Shown here piece by piece: positions 1 to 5,666 of a DNA stretch of 7,508 nucleotides. A program made the position numbers and the translations under genes. Below the pieces are notes generated by a model. That model did no database searches. It saw only the letters and a list, made by a program, of their open reading frames with translations, and was not told the origin of the DNA. The DNA comes from Pseudobdellovibrionaceae bacterium (lineage in GTDB: Bacteria; Bdellovibrionota; Bdellovibrionia; Bdellovibrionales; UBA1609), in contig JAPORL010000108.1 of assembly GCA_026712605.1 (NCBI GenBank), positions 1 to 7,508 of the forward strand, written 5' to 3'. The stretch's first letter is position 1; each line of letters begins with the position of its first letter.

Positions 1-15
1 ACTAAAAAGGTTATT

Positions 16-1068
16 ATGGCAACAATGGTTCAAGGAATACGAATGGCTCTTCATTATGGAGAGAAGCATCTGGATTTAAAAGATATTTTTGGTCAAGATG
101 TAGGGCCTCCTTTGGGAGGAGTTTTTACAGCTACTCAAGGTTTAAAAAAAGCATGGAATACTCCTTTAGATGAAAAGGGAATTGTTGGCACAGCTATTGG
201 AATTGCTATGACAGGGCAAAGATGTGTTGCTGAAATTCAATTTGCTGATTATATTTTTAATACTATTGATTTGTTGAAATTAGCAGGAAATAATTTGTGG
301 TGCAGTTATGGTCAGTTTCCACTTCCTTTAGTTTTGATGACTCCCAATGGGGCAGGGATTCATGGCTCTATTTATCATAGTCACAGTTTTGATAGCTGGG
401 CTGTAAGAATCCCAGGATGGAAAGTGGTTAGCCCTTCTAATGCTTTAGATGCCTATGGTTTAATGATATCTGCTATTTTAGATCCTAACCCCATTTTATA
501 CTTAAAGCCAAAAGCTTTATTGAGAGTTAAATGTAAAGATAAGATTCCTGGAGAGCCTGAAGATGAAAAGGAGCTTAAAAAGAGAATTGATGCCCCTATA
601 GGATCTCATAGACAAAACTGGAAGCCTGATTGGCCTTCTCTTGAAGAGTATAAAGTTCCTATTGGAAAAGGAAAGATCACACAGGAGGGAGAAGATATGA
701 CATTGATAAGTTTTGGACGATCTTTTTATTTGTGTGAACAAGCTCTTAAAAGTATAGAAAATATTAGTGTAGAGTTAATTGATTTGAGAAGTTTATATCC
801 TTATGATTGGCAATTAATTAAAAACTCTGTTCAAAAAACAGGACGAATTCTTATAGTTAATGAAGATACAGAGGTGGGTAATTTTGCAGAGCATTTATCT
901 TATAGGATTGTTCAAGAGAGCTTTTATCATCTTTTAGCTCCTCCTGTTGCTTTGTCAGGAAAGCAGTTACCTGGTGTAGGTTTAAACCCTAATTTAGAGC
1001 ATGCTACTATTCCTCAAGTGGATGATATTCAAAACGAAATAAAAAAACTTACTAATAGCTCTTGGTGA
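16..1068 (+). CDS. 2-oxo acid dehydrogenase (branched-chain/pyruvate) E1 component, beta subunit
   Basis: This is the beta half of a thiamine-diphosphate E1 enzyme, which with an alpha subunit decarboxylates a 2-oxo acid and passes the acyl group to the E2 lipoyl domain in the cytoplasm. The N-terminal pyrimidine-binding domain (about residues 5-170) shows GVFTATQGL (35-43), NTPLDEKGIVG (48-58; E53 matches the Glu that contacts the TPP aminopyrimidine), EIQFADYIF (73-81) and YHSHSFDSW (120-128; H121 matches the conserved active-site His). The transketolase C-terminal domain covers about 213-345, with VELIDLRSLYPYDW (252-265) and GRILIVNEDTEVGNF (276-290). The YHS/EIQFADY pattern is closer to branched-chain than to classical pyruvate E1 beta, but substrate cannot be fixed from sequence alone. 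An AAAAGG ribosome site at 5-10 supports the start, although the frame stays open to the window edge. An alpha-subunit gene would be expected just upstream. The linker at about 172-212 is longer than usual. Confidence 0.92.
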   Translation: MATMVQGIRMALHYGEKHLDLKDIFGQDVGPPLGGVFTATQGLKKAWNTPLDEKGIVGTAIGIAMTGQRCVAEIQFADYIFNTIDLLKLAGNNLWCSYGQFPLPLVLMTPNGAGIHGSIYHSHSFDSWAVRIPGWKVVSPSNALDAYGLMISAILDPNPILYLKPKALLRVKCKDKIPGEPEDEKELKKRIDAPIGSHRQNWKPDWPSLEEYKVPIGKGKITQEGEDMTLISFGRSFYLCEQALKSIENISVELIDLRSLYPYDWQLIKNSVQKTGRILIVNEDTEVGNFAEHLSYRIVQESFYHLLAPPVALSGKQLPGVGLNPNLEHATIPQVDDIQNEIKKLTNSSW

Positions 1069-1086
1069 TTTATTTTTAAATTTTGC

Positions 1087-1217
1087 TATTGAAAAGTTTG
1101 TAAGATACAAAGCTAAAAACTTTGGACATGCGTTTTGCCACAAAGCGACTTGCAGATGCTATGTGTTCAAATCCGAACTCCTTTTTAGCTTTGTATTTTA
1201 CAAGCTTTTGATCAATA
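1087..1217 (+). repeat. Large hairpin repeat, copy 1 (structured intergenic element)
   Basis: A long inverted repeat lies 24 nt after the stop codon of the E1 beta gene and fills most of the convergent gap before the HAD gene. The left arm 1092-1119 pairs with 1182-1209 over 28 positions, two of them G-U wobbles (T1097-G1204 and G1104-T1197). Past a 3-nt bulge (1210-1212), TATTG at 1087-1091 pairs with CAATA at 1213-1217. The loop holds two small hairpins: 1132-1146 (6-bp stem around CCA) and 1165-1178 (GTTC and GAAC around a 6-nt loop). It matches copy 2 at about 85 % by hand count. The strand given is that on which the G-U pairs are allowed. It might end transcription of one or both convergent genes, but only four T follow the stem. 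I recognise no named repeat family. Confidence 0.88.
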
Positions 1218-1307
1218 AACTTAAATAGATATAAAGGAATCTTAAAAACTTAAAAATGCCTTTTATCATAATATTTTCAGATTTTTAATCAAGACAATTA
1301 AATATAT
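1218..1307. other. AT-rich tail downstream of hairpin copy 1
   Basis: No gene is visible between the hairpin and the stop codon (TAG on the - strand, 1308-1310) of the HAD gene. The stretch aligns loosely with the region after copy 2: shared blocks include ATCAATAAA next to the stem, then CTTAAAAA (1241-1248 against 4671-4678) and an ATTTT/ATAATAT stretch. This suggests that the duplicated unit is longer than the hairpin, possibly about 200 nt, with a fast-diverging tail. AT-richness makes such matches easy to get by chance, so the call is tentative. Confidence 0.4.
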
Positions 1308-2030
1308 CTATTCAAAGGAATATTGCATATTAAGTCTAAGAGCTTTTTCAGGAGGACTTTCTCTTCGTGAGTGAGTGCTATCCATCCAAATTAATTGAAT
1401 GTGGGGAATCTGTTTAGCTACTCTATTTAATATAACAGGCTCATTTTCAAAAAATAAAATTATATCAAAGTTCTCATTAAGCTTTTTTAAATGTTGTGTT
1501 TTGTATTCAGAATCATCTTGTTCAGTAACTGTTTTCATTATGAGATAAGATTCTTTTTTTAAAGGAAATTCCCATTTATTTAAGGATTGAATAGTGCCTT
1601 CATACATAGTTTTATAATTTCTAGCTGTTAAGTAATAGATTTGGGCTTGGAATTTTGAAATAGATTGGACAAAATTAACACAGTTGTTATAAGGCCGATC
1701 TAAATGGAGATAATCATTTGAGAAAAAGCCTTTTTTCCAAGTTTTAGAAATAGTTTTTACCACTTCTTCTTCCGGGTGAAAGCCATAACGACTCATAATT
1801 TCAGGAATAGACCAGTCCGTTTCTGTAACTTGAATATCTTTCAATTTTTTTAAATACTTTTCAAATTTTTGACAAAAACTGCTTTCTTGAAGACAGCTTT
1901 CAATTAAAGCTTGTGTTCTATATTTCATACAAAAAAGTGTGGAATCTATATCAAATACAAAAAGACTTTTTTGCTCTTTAGCAATTTTTATTAAATCTTT
2001 AAATTTAGTTTTAGAGTTTTTTAAAGACAT
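1308..2030 (-). CDS. HAD-superfamily hydrolase/phosphatase-like protein
   Basis: A 240-residue soluble protein of the haloacid dehalogenase fold, probably a cytoplasmic Mg-dependent phosphatase of unknown substrate; no signal peptide is visible. Motif I is FVFDIDSTLF (24-33), with D27 as the expected nucleophile and D29 as the acid/base. A helical cap-like insert covers about 40-110. Motif II is IYYLTAR (131-137, T135), motif III is probably K177, and the motif IV region reads ILFFENEP (191-198), with E195/E197 instead of the usual Asp pair. The length is normal for small HAD proteins. It stands alone on the - strand, convergent with the E1 beta gene and divergent from the channel gene. AGAGG lies about 12 nt ahead of the ATG, a rather long spacing. 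The function cannot be narrowed from the neighbours. Confidence 0.82.
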   Translation of the reverse strand: MSLKNSKTKFKDLIKIAKEQKSLFVFDIDSTLFCMKYRTQALIESCLQESSFCQKFEKYLKKLKDIQVTETDWSIPEIMSRYGFHPEEEVVKTISKTWKKGFFSNDYLHLDRPYNNCVNFVQSISKFQAQIYYLTARNYKTMYEGTIQSLNKWEFPLKKESYLIMKTVTEQDDSEYKTQHLKKLNENFDIILFFENEPVILNRVAKQIPHIQLIWMDSTHSRRESPPEKALRLNMQYSFE

Positions 2031-2130
2031 AAATGCTTTTTACCTCTGAATGTCCAAAATGTTAAGATAAAGTATTATTTTTTTAAAAACTGGACTTGCT
2101 TATTGAGAAATCTAAACCTAAGTATATAGT
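2031..2130. promoter_or_regulatory. Divergent intergenic region between HAD gene and mscS-type gene
   Basis: These 100 bp separate two divergent starts and must hold promoters for both unless a more distant one is used. I see a TATTAT box at 2073-2078 (+) but no convincing -35 partner on either strand, so no promoter is placed. TGTCCA at 2051-2056 and TGGAC at 2091-2095 form a small inverted pair. The stretch 2084-2098 (TAAAAACTGGACTTG) resembles the TAAAAACTCGGACATGC block of the hairpin repeats. Confidence 0.4.
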
Positions 2131-3099
2131 ATGGGGTTTAAAATACTACTTGCAGGTAATGTATCTTTAGACAAAGAAGAGTTTTTTGAAAAAGCTCGCT
2201 CTGTTTTTGATTTTATCATAATGCAGTTTCCTACTTTTTGGAACTATACAATATTTAGTATAGACAAAGTTCCTATTACAATTGGGAATTTAATTTTTGG
2301 ATTTGTCTTTGTTATAGTAGGTTATTTAGGGATCCGAGTCTTTGTCTATCAAGTGGATAAAAGAATTTTATCTCATTTTGATATAGATATTCCTCATCGC
2401 TACACAATTAGACTGTTTTTATCTTATTTTTTATTTTCTATTTTATTTTTATTAACTTTGTATTTTATAAAAGTCCCTCTCACAGTTTTTACTTTTATAG
2501 GTGGAGCTTTAGCTTTAGGAATTGGTTTTGGAGCTAAAAATATTATGAATAATCTATTATGTGGAGTCGTTATAGTGACTGAACATCCCATACGAGTGGG
2601 AGATTTAATTGAAGTGGATAATCTTTTAGGTGTAGTTGAGAATATTGGTTTTCGCGCTACAGTTGTGAAATCTTTAGAAAATACTCATATTCTTATCCCT
2701 AATAGTATTATCTTAGAAAGCAATGTTTTGAATTGGACTTTATCTGATAAAGTCATTCGCTCTACAGTTAAATTGAGTGTTAGTTATGGTTCTCCTATTG
2801 AAAAAGTAAAAAAAATTCTTCTCAAAGTTGCGCATGATCATAAAAGTGTTTTAACTTACAATAAACATCAAAGTCCTATTGTGTTTTTTGAAAATTTTGG
2901 TGATAGTGGTTTGGAGTTTGAATTATATTATTGGGTTGCAATGACTCGCCCCTTAGATTTAAAACAAGTATCAAGTGAATTGAGATTTGAAATTAATAGA
3001 TTATTTACAGAAAATGGAATAAAAATACCTTTTCCACAAACAGATATTCATGTTAAAGAGCCTGTACAAGTGGATTGGATTAATAAATCAAATAAATAA
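2131..3099 (+). CDS. MscS-family small-conductance mechanosensitive channel
   Basis: An inner-membrane channel of the MscS family, which opens under membrane tension to release solutes during osmotic downshock. Hydrophobic segments lie at about 50-73, 92-113 and 118-150. The last carries the Gly/Ala-rich pore-lining helix (GGALALGIGFGAKNIMNN, 124-141) followed by the family-typical VIVTEHPIRVGDLIEV (147-162) that opens the beta domain. NTHILIPNS (184-192) and the C-terminal alpha/beta domain (about 205-308) complete the MscS core. At 322 residues it is somewhat longer than E. coli MscS, with about 45 extra non-hydrophobic N-terminal residues. An in-frame TAA four codons upstream makes 2131 the first possible ATG, but no good Shine-Dalgarno precedes it, so a later start such as the ATG at 2221 is possible. 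It opens a packed run with pyrF and rlmB. Confidence 0.92.
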   Translation: MGFKILLAGNVSLDKEEFFEKARSVFDFIIMQFPTFWNYTIFSIDKVPITIGNLIFGFVFVIVGYLGIRVFVYQVDKRILSHFDIDIPHRYTIRLFLSYFLFSILFLLTLYFIKVPLTVFTFIGGALALGIGFGAKNIMNNLLCGVVIVTEHPIRVGDLIEVDNLLGVVENIGFRATVVKSLENTHILIPNSIILESNVLNWTLSDKVIRSTVKLSVSYGSPIEKVKKILLKVAHDHKSVLTYNKHQSPIVFFENFGDSGLEFELYYWVAMTRPLDLKQVSSELRFEINRLFTENGIKIPFPQTDIHVKEPVQVDWINKSNK

Positions 3100-3779
3100 T
3101 GAAAAAACTGCCAATATTCATTGCTCTTGATTTGGAAACAGATAGTCAGGCTTTAGTTTGTGTAAAAAAAACTCAAAACTATGTTCAAACTTATAAAATT
3201 GGTCCCAGACTATTTTTAAAATATGGAAAAAAACTGATAGAAGACATAAAAAAAGTATCTCCTTCAGTTCAAATTTTTTTAGATTTTAAATTTTATGATA
3301 TACCTTCATCTACATTATCAGCTGTTCGTTCTGCTTTTGAAATAGGAGCTAATTTTGTGACAGTCCATGCCAATGTTGGTCAAGAGACTCTGAATTTACT
3401 TTATCAGCTAGAAACCAAACTTTCAAAACTGAGAAATTTTAAAATATTATTTGTGACTGTTTTATCTAGCCAGTCTTCTAGTCCAGAAACGGAACAAAAA
3501 GTTTTTAGTTTAGCTGAGAGTGTTTATAGTTCTGGTTTAAAAGGTATAGTTTGTTCTGCTTGGGAGGTAAAAGCTTTAAGAGAAAAATATTCTGATTCTT
3601 TTTTAGTAACTCCTGGAATCCGATTAAAAGGAGATAGTAAAGAAGATCAAAAAAGAGTTATGACACCTTTAGAGGCTTTACAGGCTGGCAGTTCTGCTTT
3701 AGTTATTGGGAGAAGTTTAATTAAGCATCCTGAACCCACAGCTATACTAGAAGAACTCTCACAGGTATTAGTGAAGTAA
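3099..3779 (+). CDS. pyrF: Orotidine 5'-phosphate decarboxylase
   Basis: Catalyses the last step of de novo UMP synthesis, decarboxylating OMP to UMP in the cytoplasm. The TIM-barrel signature is complete: IALDLE (8-13, D11), K33 in the YKIG strand, the catalytic DFKFYDIPSS (62-71; D62, K64, D67), VHAN (89-92), VTPGIR (170-175) and the phosphate-binding VIGRSL (202-207). The 226 residues fit the usual bacterial PyrF length. The ATG overlaps the stop of the channel gene by one base (TAATG), which suggests translational coupling; no separate strong ribosome site is seen. Co-transcription with a channel and an rRNA methylase looks like a housekeeping operon rather than a pyrimidine pathway cluster. 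Confidence 0.96.
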   Translation: MKKLPIFIALDLETDSQALVCVKKTQNYVQTYKIGPRLFLKYGKKLIEDIKKVSPSVQIFLDFKFYDIPSSTLSAVRSAFEIGANFVTVHANVGQETLNLLYQLETKLSKLRNFKILFVTVLSSQSSSPETEQKVFSLAESVYSSGLKGIVCSAWEVKALREKYSDSFLVTPGIRLKGDSKEDQKRVMTPLEALQAGSSALVIGRSLIKHPEPTAILEELSQVLVK

Positions 3780-3780
3780 A

Positions 3781-4509
3781 ATGTCTATCCGTAAAGTTAT
3801 AGGAATTCATTCCTGTCGGGAAGCTTTAAAAATAAGGAAAGCTCAAGAATTAAAAAAAATGTATCTCAAACAAGGTTGGGAAAAAAACTCTTCTTTGAGA
3901 GAGTTGGCTAATTTAGCTCAAGTAAAAAACTTACAGCCAGAAATCGTTTCTATAAAAAAAATAAATCGTTTGATTCAATCTATAGAAGAGCTTCATCAAG
4001 GGGTTTATCTGGAAATAGAGCATTCTTTTGATTTTAATAAAGTTTCTTTTTCTGAATCAGCGACAATTCTTGTTTTAGATAGGGTGCAGGATCCTAGAAA
4101 TTTTGGAGCCATTATAAGAACAGCATGGCTTATGGGAGTGTCAGCACTATTCATTTCTTCTAAAAATAGTGTGGGATTAACTCCTTCTGTTGTTAAATCA
4201 GCTAGTGGAGGAGTAGAGCATGTTCCTATTTTTGTAAAAGACAATCTATCTCAATATTTAAAAGAATTAAAAAATAAAAAATTTTGGATTTATGCTTTGG
4301 ATTCCAGATCTTCTAAGTTGATTTGGGATGAGAATTTAAAAGGTCCTAAAGTTTTTATATTAGGAGGAGAGGGATTAGGGATAAGGAAGAGTTTGAAAAA
4401 TATTTGTGATGAAAGCTTATCGATACCTCAGACAGAAAAAAATTCTAACTATAATGTGTCGGTTGTAACAGCTATTGTTTTATCGGAGGCTTTAAGGCAA
4501 ACTTTGTAA
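3781..4509 (+). CDS. rlmB: 23S rRNA 2'-O-methyltransferase of the TrmH/SpoU family (RlmB-like)
   Basis: A SAM-dependent ribose methyltransferase; RlmB methylates G2251 in the peptidyl-transferase P loop of 23S rRNA. Residues 1-85 form the small N-terminal substrate-binding domain, with the typical GIHSCREAL (8-16). The SPOUT knot domain spans about 93-240: motif 1 LDRVQDPRNFGAIIRTA (99-115; N107 and R113 conserved), motif 2 VFILGGEGLGI (191-201; E197) and motif 3 NYNVSVVTAIVLSEALRQ (223-240; N225, S227). The length (242) matches RlmB. Motif 3 has Tyr where Leu is usual (SLNVSVA-like). The ATG lies one base after the pyrF stop, so coupled translation is likely. A tRNA methylase of the TrmH family is the main alternative, but the N-terminal domain favours RlmB. 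Confidence 0.88.
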   Translation: MSIRKVIGIHSCREALKIRKAQELKKMYLKQGWEKNSSLRELANLAQVKNLQPEIVSIKKINRLIQSIEELHQGVYLEIEHSFDFNKVSFSESATILVLDRVQDPRNFGAIIRTAWLMGVSALFISSKNSVGLTPSVVKSASGGVEHVPIFVKDNLSQYLKELKNKKFWIYALDSRSSKLIWDENLKGPKVFILGGEGLGIRKSLKNICDESLSIPQTEKNSNYNVSVVTAIVLSEALRQTL

Positions 4510-4520
4510 TTGTCTTATGT

Positions 4521-4645
4521 GAAACGCTTGTAAGATACAAAACTAAAAACTCGGACATGCGTTTTGCCACAAAGCATCTGCTGGACGCTTGGTGTTCAAA
4601 TCTGAACTCGTTTTTAGTTTTGTATCTTACAAGCTTTTAATCAAT
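4521..4645 (+). repeat. Large hairpin repeat, copy 2 (structured intergenic element)
   Basis: This second copy lies directly after rlmB, in the gap before pilD. The arms 4526-4550 and 4610-4634 are perfectly complementary over 25 bp; after one mismatch, three further A-T pairs extend the stem outward (4522-4524 with 4636-4638). The 59-nt loop keeps both small hairpins of copy 1: 4561-4575 (GTTTTG/CAAAGC around CCA) and 4594-4607 (GTTC/GAAC). Between them, 4576-4591 differs strongly from copy 1. The stem begins 17 nt after the rlmB stop codon, and AAGCTTTTAATC follows, so it may act as a transcript end or 3' stabiliser separating the rlmB run from the pilus genes. It is in the same orientation as copy 1. 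Confidence 0.88.
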
Positions 4646-4777
4646 AAAAATTAAACATTTATAAATAAGACTTAAAAATTCAGACATAGATTTTGCATAA
4701 ATATAATATCTTGATTTTAAATATAAAACAAAACAAAATAGTTATGTATATTTGATAAATATACTATAGGAGTTTAA
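4646..4777 (+). promoter_or_regulatory. Leader region upstream of pilD with a candidate promoter
   Basis: This AT-rich stretch after hairpin copy 2 contains a perfect TATAAT at 4702-4707 with TTCAGA (4679-4684, four of six matches to TTGACA) 17 nt upstream. That would start transcription near 4714 and give a leader of about 60 nt. The pilD ribosome site AGGAG is at 4768-4772. Such -10 matches are easy to find in AT-rich DNA, so the promoter is plausible but unproven. The -35 side overlaps a stretch resembling the left part of the hairpin repeat (4671-4703). Confidence 0.42.
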
Positions 4778-5593
4778 ATGTTTGAAGAGATAAACCAGCT
4801 TCCCAAATGGTTTATGGCTATTGGGTTTTTTATTTATGGTTCTTTTTTTGGAAGTTTCGCTAATGTATTAATTTTTAGACTTCAACAGGATCCTCCCCTT
4901 AGTCTTTTTAAAAAAAGTTATTGTCCTCATTGCAAATATTCTATTCCTTTTTATTTAAATATTCCTATTTTATCTTGGTTTCTATTAAAAGGAACCTGTG
5001 TCAATTGCTCAAAGTCTTTTTCTTTCAGATATCCTTTTGTGGAATTTTTGATGTCTTGTCTTTTTTGCGCTTTATTTCTAGCTATTGGCTGGAAATGGTT
5101 TCTTTTAGAATCTCTAATTTTTACTGTAGCTTTGGTTTCTGCTAGTTTTATTGACTGGGATCAGATGATTATACCCGATTCTTTGAGTTTATCTGGGATT
5201 ATTATTGGACTTTTAGGGGCTTTTTTAAATCCCGATCGTTCTTTTTTAGATTCTTTTTTAGGTGTTATTTTAGGAGGTGGTGGTTTATTATTAGTAGCTT
5301 ATATCTACTATTTATTAAGAAAAAAAGAAGGAATGGGCGGTGGAGATATCAAAATGATGGCTTGGATTGGGGCTGTTTTAGGTTGGCAGTCCTTACTGTT
5401 TGTCTTATTGAGTTCTAGCATACTAGGGACTTTATTTGGTTTAATCACTATGTTGCAAGGCAATAAAAAAGTAATGCAAACCGCTTTTCCTTTTGGACCT
5501 TACTTAGCTTTAAGCGCATTAATTTATATTTTTTTAATTGAATTTAATTTTAATTTTTTAAGTATTTTTAGAGTTAATTTTTATTATTTTTAA
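4778..5593 (+). CDS. pilD: Type IV prepilin peptidase / N-methyltransferase (leader peptidase)
   Basis: An inner-membrane aspartic protease that removes type IV prepilin leader peptides and usually methylates the new N-terminal residue. The N-terminal GSFANVLIFRL (25-35) is the family signature. The cytoplasmic loop has both zinc-type cysteine pairs, CPHC (49-52) and CVNC (74-77), which favours a bifunctional peptidase-methylase. The catalytic aspartates lie in FIDWDQMIIPD (124-134) and in GMGGGDIKMM (185-194, D190). About seven or eight hydrophobic segments follow the classical layout, and the 271 residues are normal. A TAA immediately before the ATG and AGGAG 5 nt upstream fix the start. 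The C-terminal tail (FNFNFLSIFRVNFYYF) is unusually rich in Phe/Asn and reflects AT-rich DNA. It sits next to pilMNO, as expected for a pilus cluster. Confidence 0.95.
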   Translation: MFEEINQLPKWFMAIGFFIYGSFFGSFANVLIFRLQQDPPLSLFKKSYCPHCKYSIPFYLNIPILSWFLLKGTCVNCSKSFSFRYPFVEFLMSCLFCALFLAIGWKWFLLESLIFTVALVSASFIDWDQMIIPDSLSLSGIIIGLLGAFLNPDRSFLDSFLGVILGGGGLLLVAYIYYLLRKKEGMGGGDIKMMAWIGAVLGWQSLLFVLLSSSILGTLFGLITMLQGNKKVMQTAFPFGPYLALSALIYIFLIEFNFNFLSIFRVNFYYF

Positions 5594-5597
5594 AAAC

Positions 5598-5634
5598 TGT
5601 TCAAATTGACAAAGCTATTATATAATGTGTTAAT
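5598..5634 (+). promoter_or_regulatory. Promoter-like boxes upstream of pilM
   Basis: TTGACA (5606-5611) and TATAAT (5621-5626) both match the sigma-70 consensus perfectly but are only 9 nt apart, too close to work together. TTGACA could pair with GTTAAT (5629-5634) at 17 nt, and TATAAT with the weak TGTTCA (5598-5603) at 17 nt. Two overlapping weak promoters are possible, so pilMNO could be transcribed apart from pilD. The leader to the pilM ATG would be short, about 25-40 nt. Confidence 0.35.
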
Positions 5635-5666
5635 TACATTAATAAAATATTTTTATTTAGACAACT

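Noticed and set aside
517..741. Antisense reading frame of 74 codons inside the E1 beta gene
   Set aside because: It has no recognisable domain or ribosome site and lies wholly within a well-supported gene. The other short frames within rlmB, pilD, pilM and pilN were rejected for the same reason.
1163..1180. tRNA or tRNA remnant, because GTGTTCAAATCC resembles a T-arm/B-box
   Set aside because: The flanks do not form a 5-bp T stem around TTCAAAT; GTTC/GAAC pairs instead. No acceptor, D or anticodon arms can be built.
2103..2128. Promoter TTGAGA/TATATA just before the channel gene
   Set aside because: The spacing is only 14 nt and the -10 box would sit almost on the start codon, so it is unlikely to be functional.
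4526..4634. Integron attC site (long imperfect palindrome after genes)
   Set aside because: The expected RYYYAAC/GTTRRRY core boxes and unpaired extrahelical bases are missing, the stem is almost perfect, and the neighbouring genes are housekeeping genes in both orientations, not cassettes.
4526..4645. Classical Rho-independent terminator
   Set aside because: The stem is very long with a loop of about 60 nt, its inner half is A/T-rich, and only four T follow it. A termination role is possible but the standard signature is absent.
1087..4645. Insertion sequence ends or a two-copy CRISPR-like repeat
   Set aside because: No transposase fragment or clear target-site duplication is seen next to either copy, and two copies 3.4 kb apart separated by genes are not an array.
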